From Brevundimonas sp. Leaf363 (lineage in GTDB: Bacteria; Pseudomonadota; Alphaproteobacteria; Caulobacterales; Caulobacteraceae), in contig NZ_LMPZ01000002.1 of NCBI RefSeq assembly GCF_001424025.1, forward strand, positions 1,416,702-1,480,701: 64,000 nt of DNA, read 5' to 3'. Position 1 is the stretch's first letter; the number at the start of each line of letters is the position of its first letter. A program made the translations under genes and the position numbers. Of the stretch, positions 25,260-34,893 are shown one piece after another. Below the pieces are notes generated by a model, which had not been told where the DNA came from, searched no databases, and worked only from the letters and a program-made list of their open reading frames with translations.

Positions 25260-26908
25260 TCGTCCGCAGGCTTGCGCGTGAAACGCAAGGTCGCGTGCAG
25301 ACCCCTTCGCCGATAGTCGATCTGGGCAGAGCCGTTCAGCATTCCCTCCAGGCTCTTGCGGATCAGGCGACTGCCGAAGCCGGTTTGAACCGGCTCGCGC
25401 GCTTCGGGCCCGCCGGTCTCCTCCCACTCGATCGTCAGCAGGTCATTGTCGCCCTGGCGCCAGCGAACGTCGACGCAGCCTGACGCGGTGGAGAGCGCGC
25501 CGTATTTTGCGGCGTTGGTGGCAAGCTCGTGCACCACGAGGCCCAGAGCCAGCGTTTCTGACGACTGCAGCAGAATTTCGGGGCCGTTCAACCGCACCTG
25601 CTCGGGCGCGAAGGGACGAAACTCCTGCTCCAACATCGACCGCAGGTCGGCGCGCTCCCAGCCATTGGCGGTCAGCAGGTTATGGGTGTTGGACAAGGCG
25701 ATCAGCCGGGCCTCGAAAACACGCTGGAAACTGGGGACGTCGGGTGTTCGGCGGGCGGTCAGGGTGGCGATCGACTGGATGGTGGCGAGGGTGTTCTTCA
25801 CCCGATGGTTCAGCTCGTTGATCAGAAGCCGTTGACGACGCTCGGCGGTTTCAAGGTCGATGAAGGCCTGACGACGGTCAGTGATGTCGGTGACCACGCC
25901 TGCCAGCTTGTAAGGACGGCCGGCGCTCGATCGCAACAGGCGCCCCCGCAGCTGGATCCAGCGTCCCGTGTCCAGAAGCTGCACCTCGACGTCATACGGC
26001 TCGTCGCCCGCAAGCGCGCGCTCCAGCGCCGCCTCGCGCAGGGCCTGGTCGTGCGGCAGCAGGCGACGTGCGAAGTCGGCCTGCGTGAAAGGGCCTGCAT
26101 CGATGTCGATGATGCGGCGCGCGCGCTCTGACACCCACAGGTCACGAGAAGGCAGGGCCAGCTCCCAGTAGCCCACGCCGCCTGCGTCGATGGTCGCCAT
26201 CAGGCTGTTGCGCTGATCGATCAGGGCGGCGCCCAGGGCCACAAAGAGGATGAACAGGCTGAAGGCCGCGACGGTGATCGCGAGAACGACCGGCGGTGCG
26301 CCGGGTGTGACAGGGTCGCCGGCGACCATCGTCATCTCGAGCGCGGCCATGCCGGTATAGTGCATCCCGACGACGGCCAGCCCCAGGACGGTCGCCGCGC
26401 CTGCGCGCCAAAGGGCTGAACGCTCCAATCGGGCAGCGAACAGGGCGATCGTGGAGGCGACGATGGCGATGATGGCCGAGAACAGAACCAGCGAGGGGTT
26501 GTAGCCGAGCGACCCGGTCGTCCTGAGAGCCGCCATCCCGACATAGTGCATGGCGCACACCGACAGTCCCATCATCACGCCGGCCAGCATGACGCCGGTC
26601 CGGCCGACGCCCGGACGCGAGGCGAAGAAGAAGGCGGCGCCTGTCCCTGCGACGGCCAGCAGGAACGAGAGAAGCGTGAGCCCGATCTCGTAGCTTATGG
26701 GGGATCCTGGATCGAAGCCCAGCATGGCGATGAAATGCATCGACCAGACGCCGCCGCCCATCGTCAGCGCCGCGGCGGCGAGCCAGACGCGACCCGTCGT
26801 CCGGCTGTGCGCGCGCACCCGGTCGAACAGATTCAGCGCCGTCCAACCACAGAAGACGGCGACGACGACAGACAGCGCTGTAAAAATGGAAAGATGATCG
26901 TGATGCAA
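25226..26908 (-). CDS. MHYT-domain HWE-type sensor histidine kinase
   Basis: A 560-residue membrane sensor kinase. The N-terminal half has about seven helices with three MHYT-type repeats, MHFIAM, MHYVGM and MHYTGM, a domain proposed to bind copper and sense diatomic gases or redox. A PAS-like domain (about 240-345, ending KLAGVVTDITDRR) leads to an HWE/HisKA_2 kinase: phosphoacceptor His in INELNHRVKNTLATIQ and N-box VVHELATNAAKYGAL. No receiver is attached and no response regulator gene is adjacent. It starts at TTG 26908, 25 bases after the aminotransferase stop, so it is probably last in the lptF-to-aminotransferase run. Its end overlaps gmk antiparallel. Confidence 0.9.
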   Translation of the reverse strand: MHHDHLSIFTALSVVVAVFCGWTALNLFDRVRAHSRTTGRVWLAAAALTMGGGVWSMHFIAMLGFDPGSPISYEIGLTLLSFLLAVAGTGAAFFFASRPGVGRTGVMLAGVMMGLSVCAMHYVGMAALRTTGSLGYNPSLVLFSAIIAIVASTIALFAARLERSALWRAGAATVLGLAVVGMHYTGMAALEMTMVAGDPVTPGAPPVVLAITVAAFSLFILFVALGAALIDQRNSLMATIDAGGVGYWELALPSRDLWVSERARRIIDIDAGPFTQADFARRLLPHDQALREAALERALAGDEPYDVEVQLLDTGRWIQLRGRLLRSSAGRPYKLAGVVTDITDRRQAFIDLETAERRQRLLINELNHRVKNTLATIQSIATLTARRTPDVPSFQRVFEARLIALSNTHNLLTANGWERADLRSMLEQEFRPFAPEQVRLNGPEILLQSSETLALGLVVHELATNAAKYGALSTASGCVDVRWRQGDNDLLTIEWEETGGPEAREPVQTGFGSRLIRKSLEGMLNGSAQIDYRRRGLHATLRFTRKPADDQTLSLNNDAL

Positions 26909-26933
26909 ATGTACGGTCCCGAACGCGGCGACC

Positions 26934-28079
26934 TTAACGCCTTGAGTTGGCGTGTCTATCCTGGAACCAAGGGATCAGGCGGCTGAGCGCCTCCTGGATC
27001 TCCGACGTCGAGACCGCGAAGCTGAATCGGATGAAGCGATGGCCTTCGACAGGGTCGAAATCGACCCCTGGCGCGGTCGCGACGCCGGTCTCGCGCAGCA
27101 GCTGTTCGCAGAAGGCGGGACTGTCGTTGGTCAGGTGGCCGATGTCGGCCCAGATGTAGAAGGCGCCGTCCGGCGGGGCGATGCGCTGCAGGCCCAGGGC
27201 GGGCAGGGCCTGCAGCATTAGGGCGCGATTGGCGCGGTAGGTGTCGATATGCCCCTCCAGCTCGCCATGCGCGTCCATGGCGGCGAGGCCGGCGTGCTGG
27301 CTGAGCGACGGCGGGGTCAGGAACAGATTGCCGATGTAGGCGCGGGCTGCGTCCAGCTGGGACGGCGGCACGACCAGCCAGCCCAGCCGCCAACCCGCCA
27401 TGCTCCAGTATTTGGAGAAACTGTTGATGACCTGGGCTTCGGGATCGAAGGCCAGCAGGCTCTGCGTGGGACCGACGTAACTGAGACCGTGGTAGATTTC
27501 GTCCGAAATGATCGCGATGCCGCGCCGGCGACAGACGTCGGCGATCGCTTTCAGCTCGGGGTCGCTGATGACCGAACCGGTGGGATTTGCGGGGCTGGCG
27601 ATGATGACGCCGTGTGGGGCGAGGTGCAGCGCCTCCAGATGGGCGGCGGCCAGCTGGAAGCCGGTGCCGGGACCGCAGGCGATCTCCACCGGCGTCATGT
27701 GAAGGGCGCGGATCGTGTTGCGGTAAGCGACGTAGCCGGGGCGGGCCAGGGCGATGCGGTCGCCGGCCTGGAAGCGGCTGCTGAGCGCCAGCACCAGGGC
27801 GGGCGATGCGCCGCACGTCAGCAGGATGCGGTCGGAGTCGACATCCAGCCCGTGCCGGTCGGCGTAGAGCCTGGCGATGCGCCCGCGCAGTTCGGGGCTT
27901 TCCCAATAGCCCATGGCGTCGCTGTCCAGCACCGTGTGGGCGCGGGCGATGGCGGCGGCGGGGGCGCCGGTCGAGGGCTGGCCGAACTCCATGTGGATGA
28001 CCGATCGGCCTTCGCTTTTCAGCCTGTGGGCCAGACGGCTGACGCCGATGGCGCGGAAGGGTTCGACGGCGCCGGTCAT
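26934..28079 (-). CDS. PLP-dependent class I/II aminotransferase
   Basis: A 381-residue fold-type I aminotransferase. It has the N-terminal HMEFGQPSTGAP, then CGASPALVLAL, SPANPTGSVISDPELKAI, SDEIYHGLSY and the PLP Lys in NSFSKYWSMAGWRLGW, and ends with the substrate-binding Arg in FIRFSFAVSTSEI. The pattern fits the aspartate/aromatic subgroup; the amino donor is not determinable. ATG 28079 overlaps the rsmA stop (ATGA), so it is translationally coupled to rsmA. Confidence 0.87.
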   Translation of the reverse strand: MTGAVEPFRAIGVSRLAHRLKSEGRSVIHMEFGQPSTGAPAAAIARAHTVLDSDAMGYWESPELRGRIARLYADRHGLDVDSDRILLTCGASPALVLALSSRFQAGDRIALARPGYVAYRNTIRALHMTPVEIACGPGTGFQLAAAHLEALHLAPHGVIIASPANPTGSVISDPELKAIADVCRRRGIAIISDEIYHGLSYVGPTQSLLAFDPEAQVINSFSKYWSMAGWRLGWLVVPPSQLDAARAYIGNLFLTPPSLSQHAGLAAMDAHGELEGHIDTYRANRALMLQALPALGLQRIAPPDGAFYIWADIGHLTNDSPAFCEQLLRETGVATAPGVDFDPVEGHRFIRFSFAVSTSEIQEALSRLIPWFQDRHANSRR

Positions 28080-28882
28080 TTTAGAGCGTCCGCGAGGCGC
28101 AGGAAGCCGGCGATGTCGATGGTTTCGGCGCGAGCATCCGCTTCGATGCCGGCGGCCTCGCACAGGGCGCCGCCGCCCAGCGATTTCAGGCTTGAACGCA
28201 GCATCTTGCGGCGCTGACCAAAGGCGGCGGCGGTCACGCGCTCAAGCCGAGCGATGCGGTCCGGCGCCGGGCGGCCCGCCAGCGGCGTCAGATGAACTAC
28301 GGCGGACGCGACCTTGGGCGGCGGGGTGAAGGCGGCGGCGGGCAGGTGCATGACGATGCGCGCCTCGCACAGGGCCTGGCTGATGACTGCCAGACGGCCG
28401 TAGGCGTCGTCGCCGGGGCCGGCCGTGATCCGCTCGGCGACCTCCTTCTGGAACATCAGCGTCATGGCGACGGGCGTCCAGGGGCCGGTCAGCCACTTCA
28501 GCAGCAGGGCCGTGCCGACATTGTAGGGCAGGTTGGAGACGACGTGGGCGGGGCCGTCGATCAGGTCCGCCTCCCTTACCCTCAGCGCATCGCCCTCGAC
28601 GATCGCAAGCCGGCCGGAGGCGTCGTCCAGCTCGGACAGCAGAGGGATGAAGCGCGCATCCTTCTCGACCAGCACCACGCGGCCTGCGTCGCTTTCCAGC
28701 AGGGCACGGGTCAGGCCGCCGGGACCGGGTCCGACCTCGATGACGGCGCGGCCCTCGAAAGGACCGGCCAGACGGACGATCTTTCGCGTGACGTTCAGGT
28801 CTAGCAGGAAGTGCTGGCCGAAGCTTTTCTTTGCCGCCAGTCCGTGGGCGTCCAGCGTTTCTCGCAGGCTGGGCAGGTTCAT
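28076..28882 (-). CDS. rsmA: 16S rRNA (adenine1518/1519-N6)-dimethyltransferase
   Basis: KsgA dimethylates two adenines in helix 45 of 16S rRNA during 30S maturation. The 268-residue protein has KKSFGQHFLLD, the SAM motif IEVGPGPGGLTRALLE, the catalytic NLPYN in HVVSNLPYNVGTALL, and the C-terminal helical domain. It overlaps pdxA by four bases upstream and the aminotransferase by four bases downstream. Confidence 0.96.
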   Translation of the reverse strand: MNLPSLRETLDAHGLAAKKSFGQHFLLDLNVTRKIVRLAGPFEGRAVIEVGPGPGGLTRALLESDAGRVVLVEKDARFIPLLSELDDASGRLAIVEGDALRVREADLIDGPAHVVSNLPYNVGTALLLKWLTGPWTPVAMTLMFQKEVAERITAGPGDDAYGRLAVISQALCEARIVMHLPAAAFTPPPKVASAVVHLTPLAGRPAPDRIARLERVTAAAFGQRRKMLRSSLKSLGGGALCEAAGIEADARAETIDIAGFLRLADALK

Positions 28883-29886
28883 GCGGCGCGGCGCCGGGCG
28901 GCGGCCATTTCGGCGGCCAGGCGGATGGCGGCGATCAGGCTGTCCGGGCGTGCCACGCCCTTGCCGGCGATATCGAAGCCGACACCGTGGTCGGGCGAAG
29001 TGCGCACGACGGGTAGGCCCAGGGTGGCGTTGACGCCGCCCCAGAAGTCGAGCGTCTTCACCGGAATCAGGGCCTGGTCGTGGTACAGGCAGATGGCCGC
29101 GTCATAGGTGCGCCGCGCCTCGTCGTGGAACAGGGTGTCGGCCGGGCGCGGGTCGGTGATGTCGATGCCCTCGGCGCGCAGGGCCTGGGCCGCCGGCGCC
29201 AGAGTCTCGATCTCCTGCATGCCCAGCGCGCCGCCTTCGCCCGCATGGGGGTTCAGAGCGGCCAGGGCCAGGCGCGGATTTGCCAGGCCGAAGTCGCGGC
29301 GAAGGGCGTCGTGGGTGACGCGGGCGGTGCGGGTGATCCGCTCGGCCGTCAGCAGCTCCGGCACCTGATCCAGGGCGACGTGGATGGTGACGAGGCAAGC
29401 GCGCAGGTCGCGGGCCGTCAGCATCATGACCGGGCCGCGCACGCCGCTGAACGGCGCATCGGCGGTCAGTTCGGCGATGAACTCGGTGTGGCCGGGGAAA
29501 CGGAAGCCGGAGGCGTACATCGGCGCCTTGGCGATGGGCGCCGTGACGACACCCGAGGCCTCGCCGCCCAGAGCCAGGCTGACGGCGGTCTCGATCCAGT
29601 CGGCGACGGCCGGCGCATTGCGAGGGTCCGGCCGGCCCGGCGTGACGATGGCGGCGATGGGATGCTGGATAACCGGCAAGGCACGCTGAAAGACGCCGCG
29701 GGCGTCGATGGGCGAGCCGACCTCGACCACCGGGGCGCCGCCGGCTCTCAGCAGGCCGGCGTCACCGACCACAGCGAAGGGGATGTCCCCATCCTTCAGC
29801 GCCCGCCACGCGTCGATGACGATCTCGGGCCCGACGCCCGCCGGCTCTCCCAGGGAGAGGACGAGGGGCGCGGGCGCGGGGGTCAC
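28879..29886 (-). CDS. pdxA: 4-hydroxythreonine-4-phosphate dehydrogenase
   Basis: A step of DXP-dependent pyridoxal 5'-phosphate synthesis. The 335-residue protein has LSLGEPAGVGPEIV at the N-terminus, VTAPIAKAPMYASGFRFPGH, the metal-binding CLVTIHVALDQVP and LNPHAGEGG, and YDAAICLYHDQALIPVKTL. It overlaps surA upstream (ATGA) and rsmA downstream. Its product cofactor is used by the aminotransferase two genes on, though that may be chance. Confidence 0.96.
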   Translation of the reverse strand: MTPAPAPLVLSLGEPAGVGPEIVIDAWRALKDGDIPFAVVGDAGLLRAGGAPVVEVGSPIDARGVFQRALPVIQHPIAAIVTPGRPDPRNAPAVADWIETAVSLALGGEASGVVTAPIAKAPMYASGFRFPGHTEFIAELTADAPFSGVRGPVMMLTARDLRACLVTIHVALDQVPELLTAERITRTARVTHDALRRDFGLANPRLALAALNPHAGEGGALGMQEIETLAPAAQALRAEGIDITDPRPADTLFHDEARRTYDAAICLYHDQALIPVKTLDFWGGVNATLGLPVVRTSPDHGVGFDIAGKGVARPDSLIAAIRLAAEMAAARRRAA

Positions 29887-31220
29887 TTGTACTCGATCAG
29901 GGCATCGGCGCGCAGGTCGCGCATGTAGCGACGACCCAGCATGGCCAGGGTCTGGCTGCGCAGGCGGCCTTCGATGTCCTGATAGGTCGGGGCTTCCGGG
30001 CCACCCAGGCGGCGGCCGCAGACGGCCAGCAGATGGACGCCCAGCGGCGTGCGAACGGGCGTGGAAACCGTGCCAACCTCGGCCGAGCGGGCGACCTGCT
30101 GGAACTGCGGCGCCAGGTTGGCGACGTCGGCCTCGCCGAGGTCAGACCCCAGCACGCCGCGTTCCGACGTGGCGCGTTGCAGAATGTTGTCGCAGGTCAG
30201 GCCGGCGCGCATCGCCTCAAGCTTCTGCGTCGCGGCGGCGACATCGGCGGGCGACGCCGATTCCGGGGCCTGGACCATGATCTGCTTCATCGAGACCAGG
30301 CTGGTGGCCGTGCCGTCACGCTTGTCGCGCATGTAGATGATGTAGACCCCGCCCTCGACCGGAATGGGGTTCGACAGCTGGCCCGGCTGAAGCTGATCGA
30401 AGGCGGTCTGCAGCGCGGGCTGGACGGTGCCTTGAACGACCCAGCCGGCGTCGCCGCCGCGCGCGGCGGTCGGGGCGGCCGAGAACTGGCGAGCGACGGC
30501 CTGGAAGGGCGCGCCCTCGACCATCTGGCGCACGAGTTGCTGAGCGCCGCTGAGGGCCGCCTGCTGGCCGCCCACTCGGGTGGCCTCCAGGTAGATTTCA
30601 CCGACCAGATATTGGGGCTTGGTGGCGGCGGCGGTCAGCTGGCGCATCGACTGCTCGACCTGGGCGCGGCTGACGCGGGCGCGGCTGTTGAAGCGGCCGC
30701 CGACCAGCTGGCGCCAGCCGATCTCGGTGCGCAGCTGCTCGCGCAGGGTGTCGGCGCGGATGCCGCCGCGCTCCATGAATGCGACGTAGTTCGCCGGCGT
30801 CGTCTCGGCCTGGGTCGCCATATCGGCGATCTCCTGATCGATTTCCGCGTCGGTGACCTTCAGGCTTTCGAACTTGGCCAATTCCTCGTCCTGCAGGCGC
30901 TGTTCGATCAAAGCGTTCAGAGCCTGCTGCTGAATGGCGGGCAGGTTCTCCTCGGTCGGCCGGACCTGGGTGGTGGCGATCAGCAGCAGCATGCGCTGGC
31001 GCAGGTCGAAGCCCGTGATGATCTTGTCGTTGACCGTGGCGATGATGCCGTCGGCCAAGTCGAACTCAGGCGCTGCGGCAGCGCCGGCGGCCGCCGGCGC
31101 CTGCTCGGCCGCAGGGTTCAGCGATCCAGCGGCCGGGCCGGTAGGCGCCGACTGGCCGTAAGCCGAGCCTGCCAGGAGCGCCGCCAGCGCGACCCCCGTC
31201 GTGAAACGCTTAAGACCCAT
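29883..31220 (-). CDS. surA: SurA-type periplasmic peptidyl-prolyl isomerase/chaperone
   Basis: A 445-residue exported chaperone for outer-membrane proteins. The signal peptide is KRFTTGVALAALLAGSAYG. A Pro/Ala-rich linker leads to the SurA N-terminal helical domain (DGIIATVNDKIITGFDLRQR), and two parvulin-like regions follow, about 230-330 (GDAGWVVQGTVQPALQTAF) and a shorter one near 340-430 (LGSDLGEADVANLAPQFQQV). The position between lptD and pdxA is the standard surA slot, and LptD itself is a SurA client in E. coli. Confidence 0.9.
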   Translation of the reverse strand: MGLKRFTTGVALAALLAGSAYGQSAPTGPAAGSLNPAAEQAPAAAGAAAAPEFDLADGIIATVNDKIITGFDLRQRMLLLIATTQVRPTEENLPAIQQQALNALIEQRLQDEELAKFESLKVTDAEIDQEIADMATQAETTPANYVAFMERGGIRADTLREQLRTEIGWRQLVGGRFNSRARVSRAQVEQSMRQLTAAATKPQYLVGEIYLEATRVGGQQAALSGAQQLVRQMVEGAPFQAVARQFSAAPTAARGGDAGWVVQGTVQPALQTAFDQLQPGQLSNPIPVEGGVYIIYMRDKRDGTATSLVSMKQIMVQAPESASPADVAAATQKLEAMRAGLTCDNILQRATSERGVLGSDLGEADVANLAPQFQQVARSAEVGTVSTPVRTPLGVHLLAVCGRRLGGPEAPTYQDIEGRLRSQTLAMLGRRYMRDLRADALIEYK

Positions 31221-31302
31221 GTTCGTCTCGGTTCCTCATTGCGCCTCGACCCTCCGAAAAAGGGGAGGTCGCGCCCCGTGTCAGCGTGTCTGAGCGGGCT
31301 GC

Positions 31303-33729
31303 TCAGCGTTGTTCGCTGCGTCCATATCCTGAACCGCCGAAAGTGGCGAGGTTTAGGCGCACATAGACGCCTTCCGACGGGCCAGTGGGCCGCACGCGCG
31401 TGTTGTCGCGGCGGTAGCCCAGTTCGAAACGCACACAATCGTCATCGAACAGTAGTCCGACCTCGGAGCGCGTGATCTGATCTCGGTCCAGATCGGCGAT
31501 GCCGGCGGTCGCGACGCCCCAGTTGCCGTAGACGAACTGTTGCGCCGTCAGTTGCACGAACTCGTAATTGCGGTTCAGCGGGCCTTCGACGGGATTGGAG
31601 CGATCGACGATGTAGTTGACGGTCGCTAGGTTGCGGCGGCCCCAGCGACCGTCGAGCGCGGCTTCGGCGCGGCGGATGTCGCCGGACGAATCGATCAGGG
31701 CGTGTGCGCGCCCGCGAATGCGGTCCGACGGCTCAAAGTCCGCCTGAACCACCCAATCAGAGGTGCGATCGGCCAGACCGGTGGGGTCATACAGGTCAGT
31801 GAGATTGTCCGGGATCGGGACGCGGAACCCGTCTTCGCGGTCCGCGCGCAGGCTGCGGCCGACGAACAGACTGGCGGTGCGACCCCCCGCCCAGCGCAGC
31901 GTGGCGCGGGCCCCGGCCGTGACGCGGGCTCCGCCCTCAAGCAGGTCGTAGCCGGGGAAGCGGTCGACGGCGAACAGGCTGGTCTCGTCCAGCGCAGAGG
32001 TCTGACTGTCTTCATTGGGAATGCGCGGATCGAGGTCCGGATCGTTGGCGATCAGCAGTTGCCCGACCGGCTCGAGGATCAACGAGGCCCCGCCCCTCAG
32101 CGGCTTGAACAGCGGGTAGCTGAGATCGACACCGGCCGCAGCGCGGGTGCGAGTGATGGTGGCGTCGTCGAGGCCCAGCGCCGGCGGAAGGTCGCCGATC
32201 GAATAGGCGTCAACGCGAAGATCGACGAAGGGCTCGAAGCGCAAGCCCTGGCGCGTCGTGACGATGCGGCGCCATTCCGCCTGACCCGAGAGGCGGCGGC
32301 TGTCGACGCCGCCGGCGCCCAGGGTCGTCGCCGGGATCATCTCCGGGCGCAGCACGGGCGAGCCGACGTAGGCGTCACGGAACAGGGCGACGGCCGACCC
32401 GCGAAGCCGCAGGCGGCCGCCGAACATCGGCGCCTCAGGCTCCCACCGCGCGTCCACCAACGGCGCCACGACCGGCAGGCTGTCATCGTCCTCGAAGACA
32501 TTGAGGCCCAGGGCGTCCTCGTTGGTCTGGGCGACGCGCAGGCTCTGGATCGAGAAGGCGGCGACGGACACATAGGACCGCTCGCTCTGACGCTCCGCGT
32601 AAAGCTGCGAGATCAGCCGACGCTGGTCGCCGAAATACAGACCGTTGTCCTGATAGGGGCTGGAGATGTCGTAGCGGTCAAACAACGTCTTGTCCGAGGT
32701 CCGCTCGGCGGTGAAGCCCCACCGCCACGGGCCGTCAGGGTCGAACCGGCCCCAGCCGAGGACGTAGCTACGGCTTTCGGTCTCCAGCGGAATGTCCGCC
32801 TCGCCGTCCCCGTCCGCGTCATAGTCGCCAAATGGTCGTTCGTAGGTGTAGCCCCCACGCAGCACGATCGTGCCGTCATCGAAGCGGCGTCGCCATTGCA
32901 GGTTCAGGAACGGCGCGACCCGGCCGTTGAACTGGGGGCTGATCAGCCAGTCCTCGGACGGCGAGACGACGTGCAGATACGGCGTCTCTACCGACAGGCC
33001 CCGACCGTCGTCGTAGTTGATGATGGGCACCAGCAGGCCGGAAGCCCGCTCCACCGTCGGATCGGGGTGCGAGAAGAAGGGCAGGTACAGGACCGGCACC
33101 CCGCCGACCTTGAACACGGCGTTGCGGTAGAGGATGGCGCGCAGTTCTTCGTCCTGCACCACCTTCTCGGCCTGGATCGATATGCTGGGTGTCTTGGGAT
33201 TTCCCTTCTCGTCGCAGATCGGGCAGGGCGTGAAGATCGCGTAGTTCAACTCGTTCGCGCTCTCGCCGCGCCGCACGGCCGTCGCGGCCATCAGGCTGGA
33301 GCCGTTGCTCAGCCGGGTGGCGAAATCGACGGCGACGCCGACCTGCAACTCAGCATCGGTCCGCAGTTGGCTGGCGTAAGCGACATCGCCATTCGGAGAG
33401 ACGATCTCGGCCTGCCCGGCCGCCGAGGCGACCCCGGTTCCCAGATCGTAGGCGACCTGATTGGCGCGAAGCGTGTAGCCCCGGGACCGCACCAAGGCGC
33501 GTTCGCCGCGCTCGGCCCCCTGAGCGGTGATCAGATCGCCCTGTCGCGTGGCGGACTGGGCGTCGACATAGACGCCGCCATCGCCCAGACCGTCGCCGGC
33601 GGCGGCGTCCGTCGCCGCCGTAGTCTGCGCGAAGGCTGCCCCGGAGACGAACATCGCCGCGAGCGTGCTCAGCGCCGCGCCCGTGCGCAGCTGCGACCGC
33701 ATCGATCGACGCTGACGTTCCTGACGCAT
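31303..33729 (-). CDS. lptD: LPS-assembly protein LptD
   Basis: The outer-membrane beta-barrel that inserts lipopolysaccharide. The 808-residue precursor has a signal peptide (GAALSTLAAMFVSGAAFA), an N-terminal periplasmic OstA-like jellyroll (VYVDAQSATRQGDLITAQG), conserved ILYRNAVFKVGGVPVLYLPFF and a large barrel ending ELGYRRDN-type strands. A Cys pair occurs in the segment FTPCPICDEKG. The start is uncertain: ATG 33729 is given; a TTG at 33750 with GAAGG upstream and an ATG at 33702 are alternatives. It follows lptG by 36 bases. Confidence 0.94.
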   Translation of the reverse strand: MRQERQRRSMRSQLRTGAALSTLAAMFVSGAAFAQTTAATDAAAGDGLGDGGVYVDAQSATRQGDLITAQGAERGERALVRSRGYTLRANQVAYDLGTGVASAAGQAEIVSPNGDVAYASQLRTDAELQVGVAVDFATRLSNGSSLMAATAVRRGESANELNYAIFTPCPICDEKGNPKTPSISIQAEKVVQDEELRAILYRNAVFKVGGVPVLYLPFFSHPDPTVERASGLLVPIINYDDGRGLSVETPYLHVVSPSEDWLISPQFNGRVAPFLNLQWRRRFDDGTIVLRGGYTYERPFGDYDADGDGEADIPLETESRSYVLGWGRFDPDGPWRWGFTAERTSDKTLFDRYDISSPYQDNGLYFGDQRRLISQLYAERQSERSYVSVAAFSIQSLRVAQTNEDALGLNVFEDDDSLPVVAPLVDARWEPEAPMFGGRLRLRGSAVALFRDAYVGSPVLRPEMIPATTLGAGGVDSRRLSGQAEWRRIVTTRQGLRFEPFVDLRVDAYSIGDLPPALGLDDATITRTRAAAGVDLSYPLFKPLRGGASLILEPVGQLLIANDPDLDPRIPNEDSQTSALDETSLFAVDRFPGYDLLEGGARVTAGARATLRWAGGRTASLFVGRSLRADREDGFRVPIPDNLTDLYDPTGLADRTSDWVVQADFEPSDRIRGRAHALIDSSGDIRRAEAALDGRWGRRNLATVNYIVDRSNPVEGPLNRNYEFVQLTAQQFVYGNWGVATAGIADLDRDQITRSEVGLLFDDDCVRFELGYRRDNTRVRPTGPSEGVYVRLNLATFGGSGYGRSEQR

Positions 33730-33765
33730 ACTCTGTCCGTCGCTGCTCAAGCCTTCGGCCAGCGC

Positions 33766-34893
33766 TTAGCCGTCTTCGGTATAGAACAGCAAGGTGAAGG
33801 CGGCGAGCGCGGTCAGAACGGGCGGGAGCCAGGCCGAAAGGAATGGCGGCACGACCTCGGCCGAGCCCATCGCCGCCGAAAACTGGTTCACGAAGAAGAA
33901 GGCGAAGCCGAGCACGACCGCCGCCACGCTCATCTTCACCAGGTCGCCCAGCCGCATCAAGCGCAGCGAGAAGGCCGCCGCCAGGATCGACATGGCCGCG
34001 AACATCAGCGGCGTGGCCAGCAGCTGCTGCAATCGCAACCTGTAGGCCGTGGACGAGAAGCCGGCGTTCTCCACCCGCGTGATCTGGCCGGGCAGGGACC
34101 AGAAGGACGTCGATTGCGGCCGGGCGAAACGCTGGAACGCCTCGCGATCGGCCAGGCTGGAGGGCAGGTCGAGGGTCGAGTAGCGCACCGCGCGCTGACC
34201 GGTCTGGGCGCCGACCGCGTCCACCAGCCGCCAGCGTCCGGCTGAAAGCGTGGCGCTCTTGGCGTCGATGCGTTCGCTGAAGTCGCGCTCTCCGCCCGGC
34301 GACGTCGTGTAGATGAAGAAGGTGGCGTCCAGCAGTCGGCCCGAGGCGCGGTCCTGACGTACGGCGCGAATGATCATCTGGCGCTGGTCGTCACCTTCAC
34401 GAAGCCAGACCGCCTCCTGGCGGCCGGTGCCCGGAACGGCGCCGGAGATGCGGGCACGCTCGCGCTGGAACAGGCCGTCACCCCACGCCGCCGCAGGCCC
34501 CAGGGCGGTTATGACCAGCACGCCGCCGGCCAACGCCGCGCCGGCGGCCGGCAGGACGAAGCGCCAGGCCGAAACGCCGGCCGCGCGCATGGCGACCAAC
34601 TCGCTGCGCCGGTTCAGCCCCACGAACGCGGCCAGGGTGCCGAACAGGAAGACGAACGGCAGCAGCTGAAGGATCACCGTCGGCGACTTCAGGAACATAA
34701 GTCCAAGGATGCGGACACCCGACAGGTCCGTGTCGGAACCCAGACCGCGCGAGATCTCCACGAAGTCGATCAGCATGACCAGCGAAGCGATGACCGCCAG
34801 AGCGACAGCCAGGCTGCGGCCCTGCTGGATCAGAACATAGCGCTCGATGCGGCCCAGCCGCAGACGCGGAGCGGGGAGGGTCAAGCGCCTCAT
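33766..34893 (-). CDS. lptG: LPS export ABC transporter permease LptG
   Basis: A 375-residue inner-membrane permease of the LptB2FGC complex that extracts LPS from the membrane. Three helices at each end (RSLAVALAVIASLVMLIDF, LLPFVFLFGTLAAFVGL; LMFAAMSILAAAFSLRLM) flank a periplasmic beta-jellyroll (about 140-270). RRSELVAMRAAGVSAWRFV is the coupling helix that contacts LptB. ATG 34893 overlaps the lptF stop (ATGA). lptB is not in this window. Confidence 0.95.
   Translation of the reverse strand: MRRLTLPAPRLRLGRIERYVLIQQGRSLAVALAVIASLVMLIDFVEISRGLGSDTDLSGVRILGLMFLKSPTVILQLLPFVFLFGTLAAFVGLNRRSELVAMRAAGVSAWRFVLPAAGAALAGGVLVITALGPAAAWGDGLFQRERARISGAVPGTGRQEAVWLREGDDQRQMIIRAVRQDRASGRLLDATFFIYTTSPGGERDFSERIDAKSATLSAGRWRLVDAVGAQTGQRAVRYSTLDLPSSLADREAFQRFARPQSTSFWSLPGQITRVENAGFSSTAYRLRLQQLLATPLMFAAMSILAAAFSLRLMRLGDLVKMSVAAVVLGFAFFFVNQFSAAMGSAEVVPPFLSAWLPPVLTALAAFTLLFYTEDG

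Noticed and set aside
31702-34245. A long plus-strand open frame opposite lptD and lptG
   Set aside because: Antisense shadow; composition is Arg/Gln/Gly-rich with no domain, while both minus-strand genes are clearly real.
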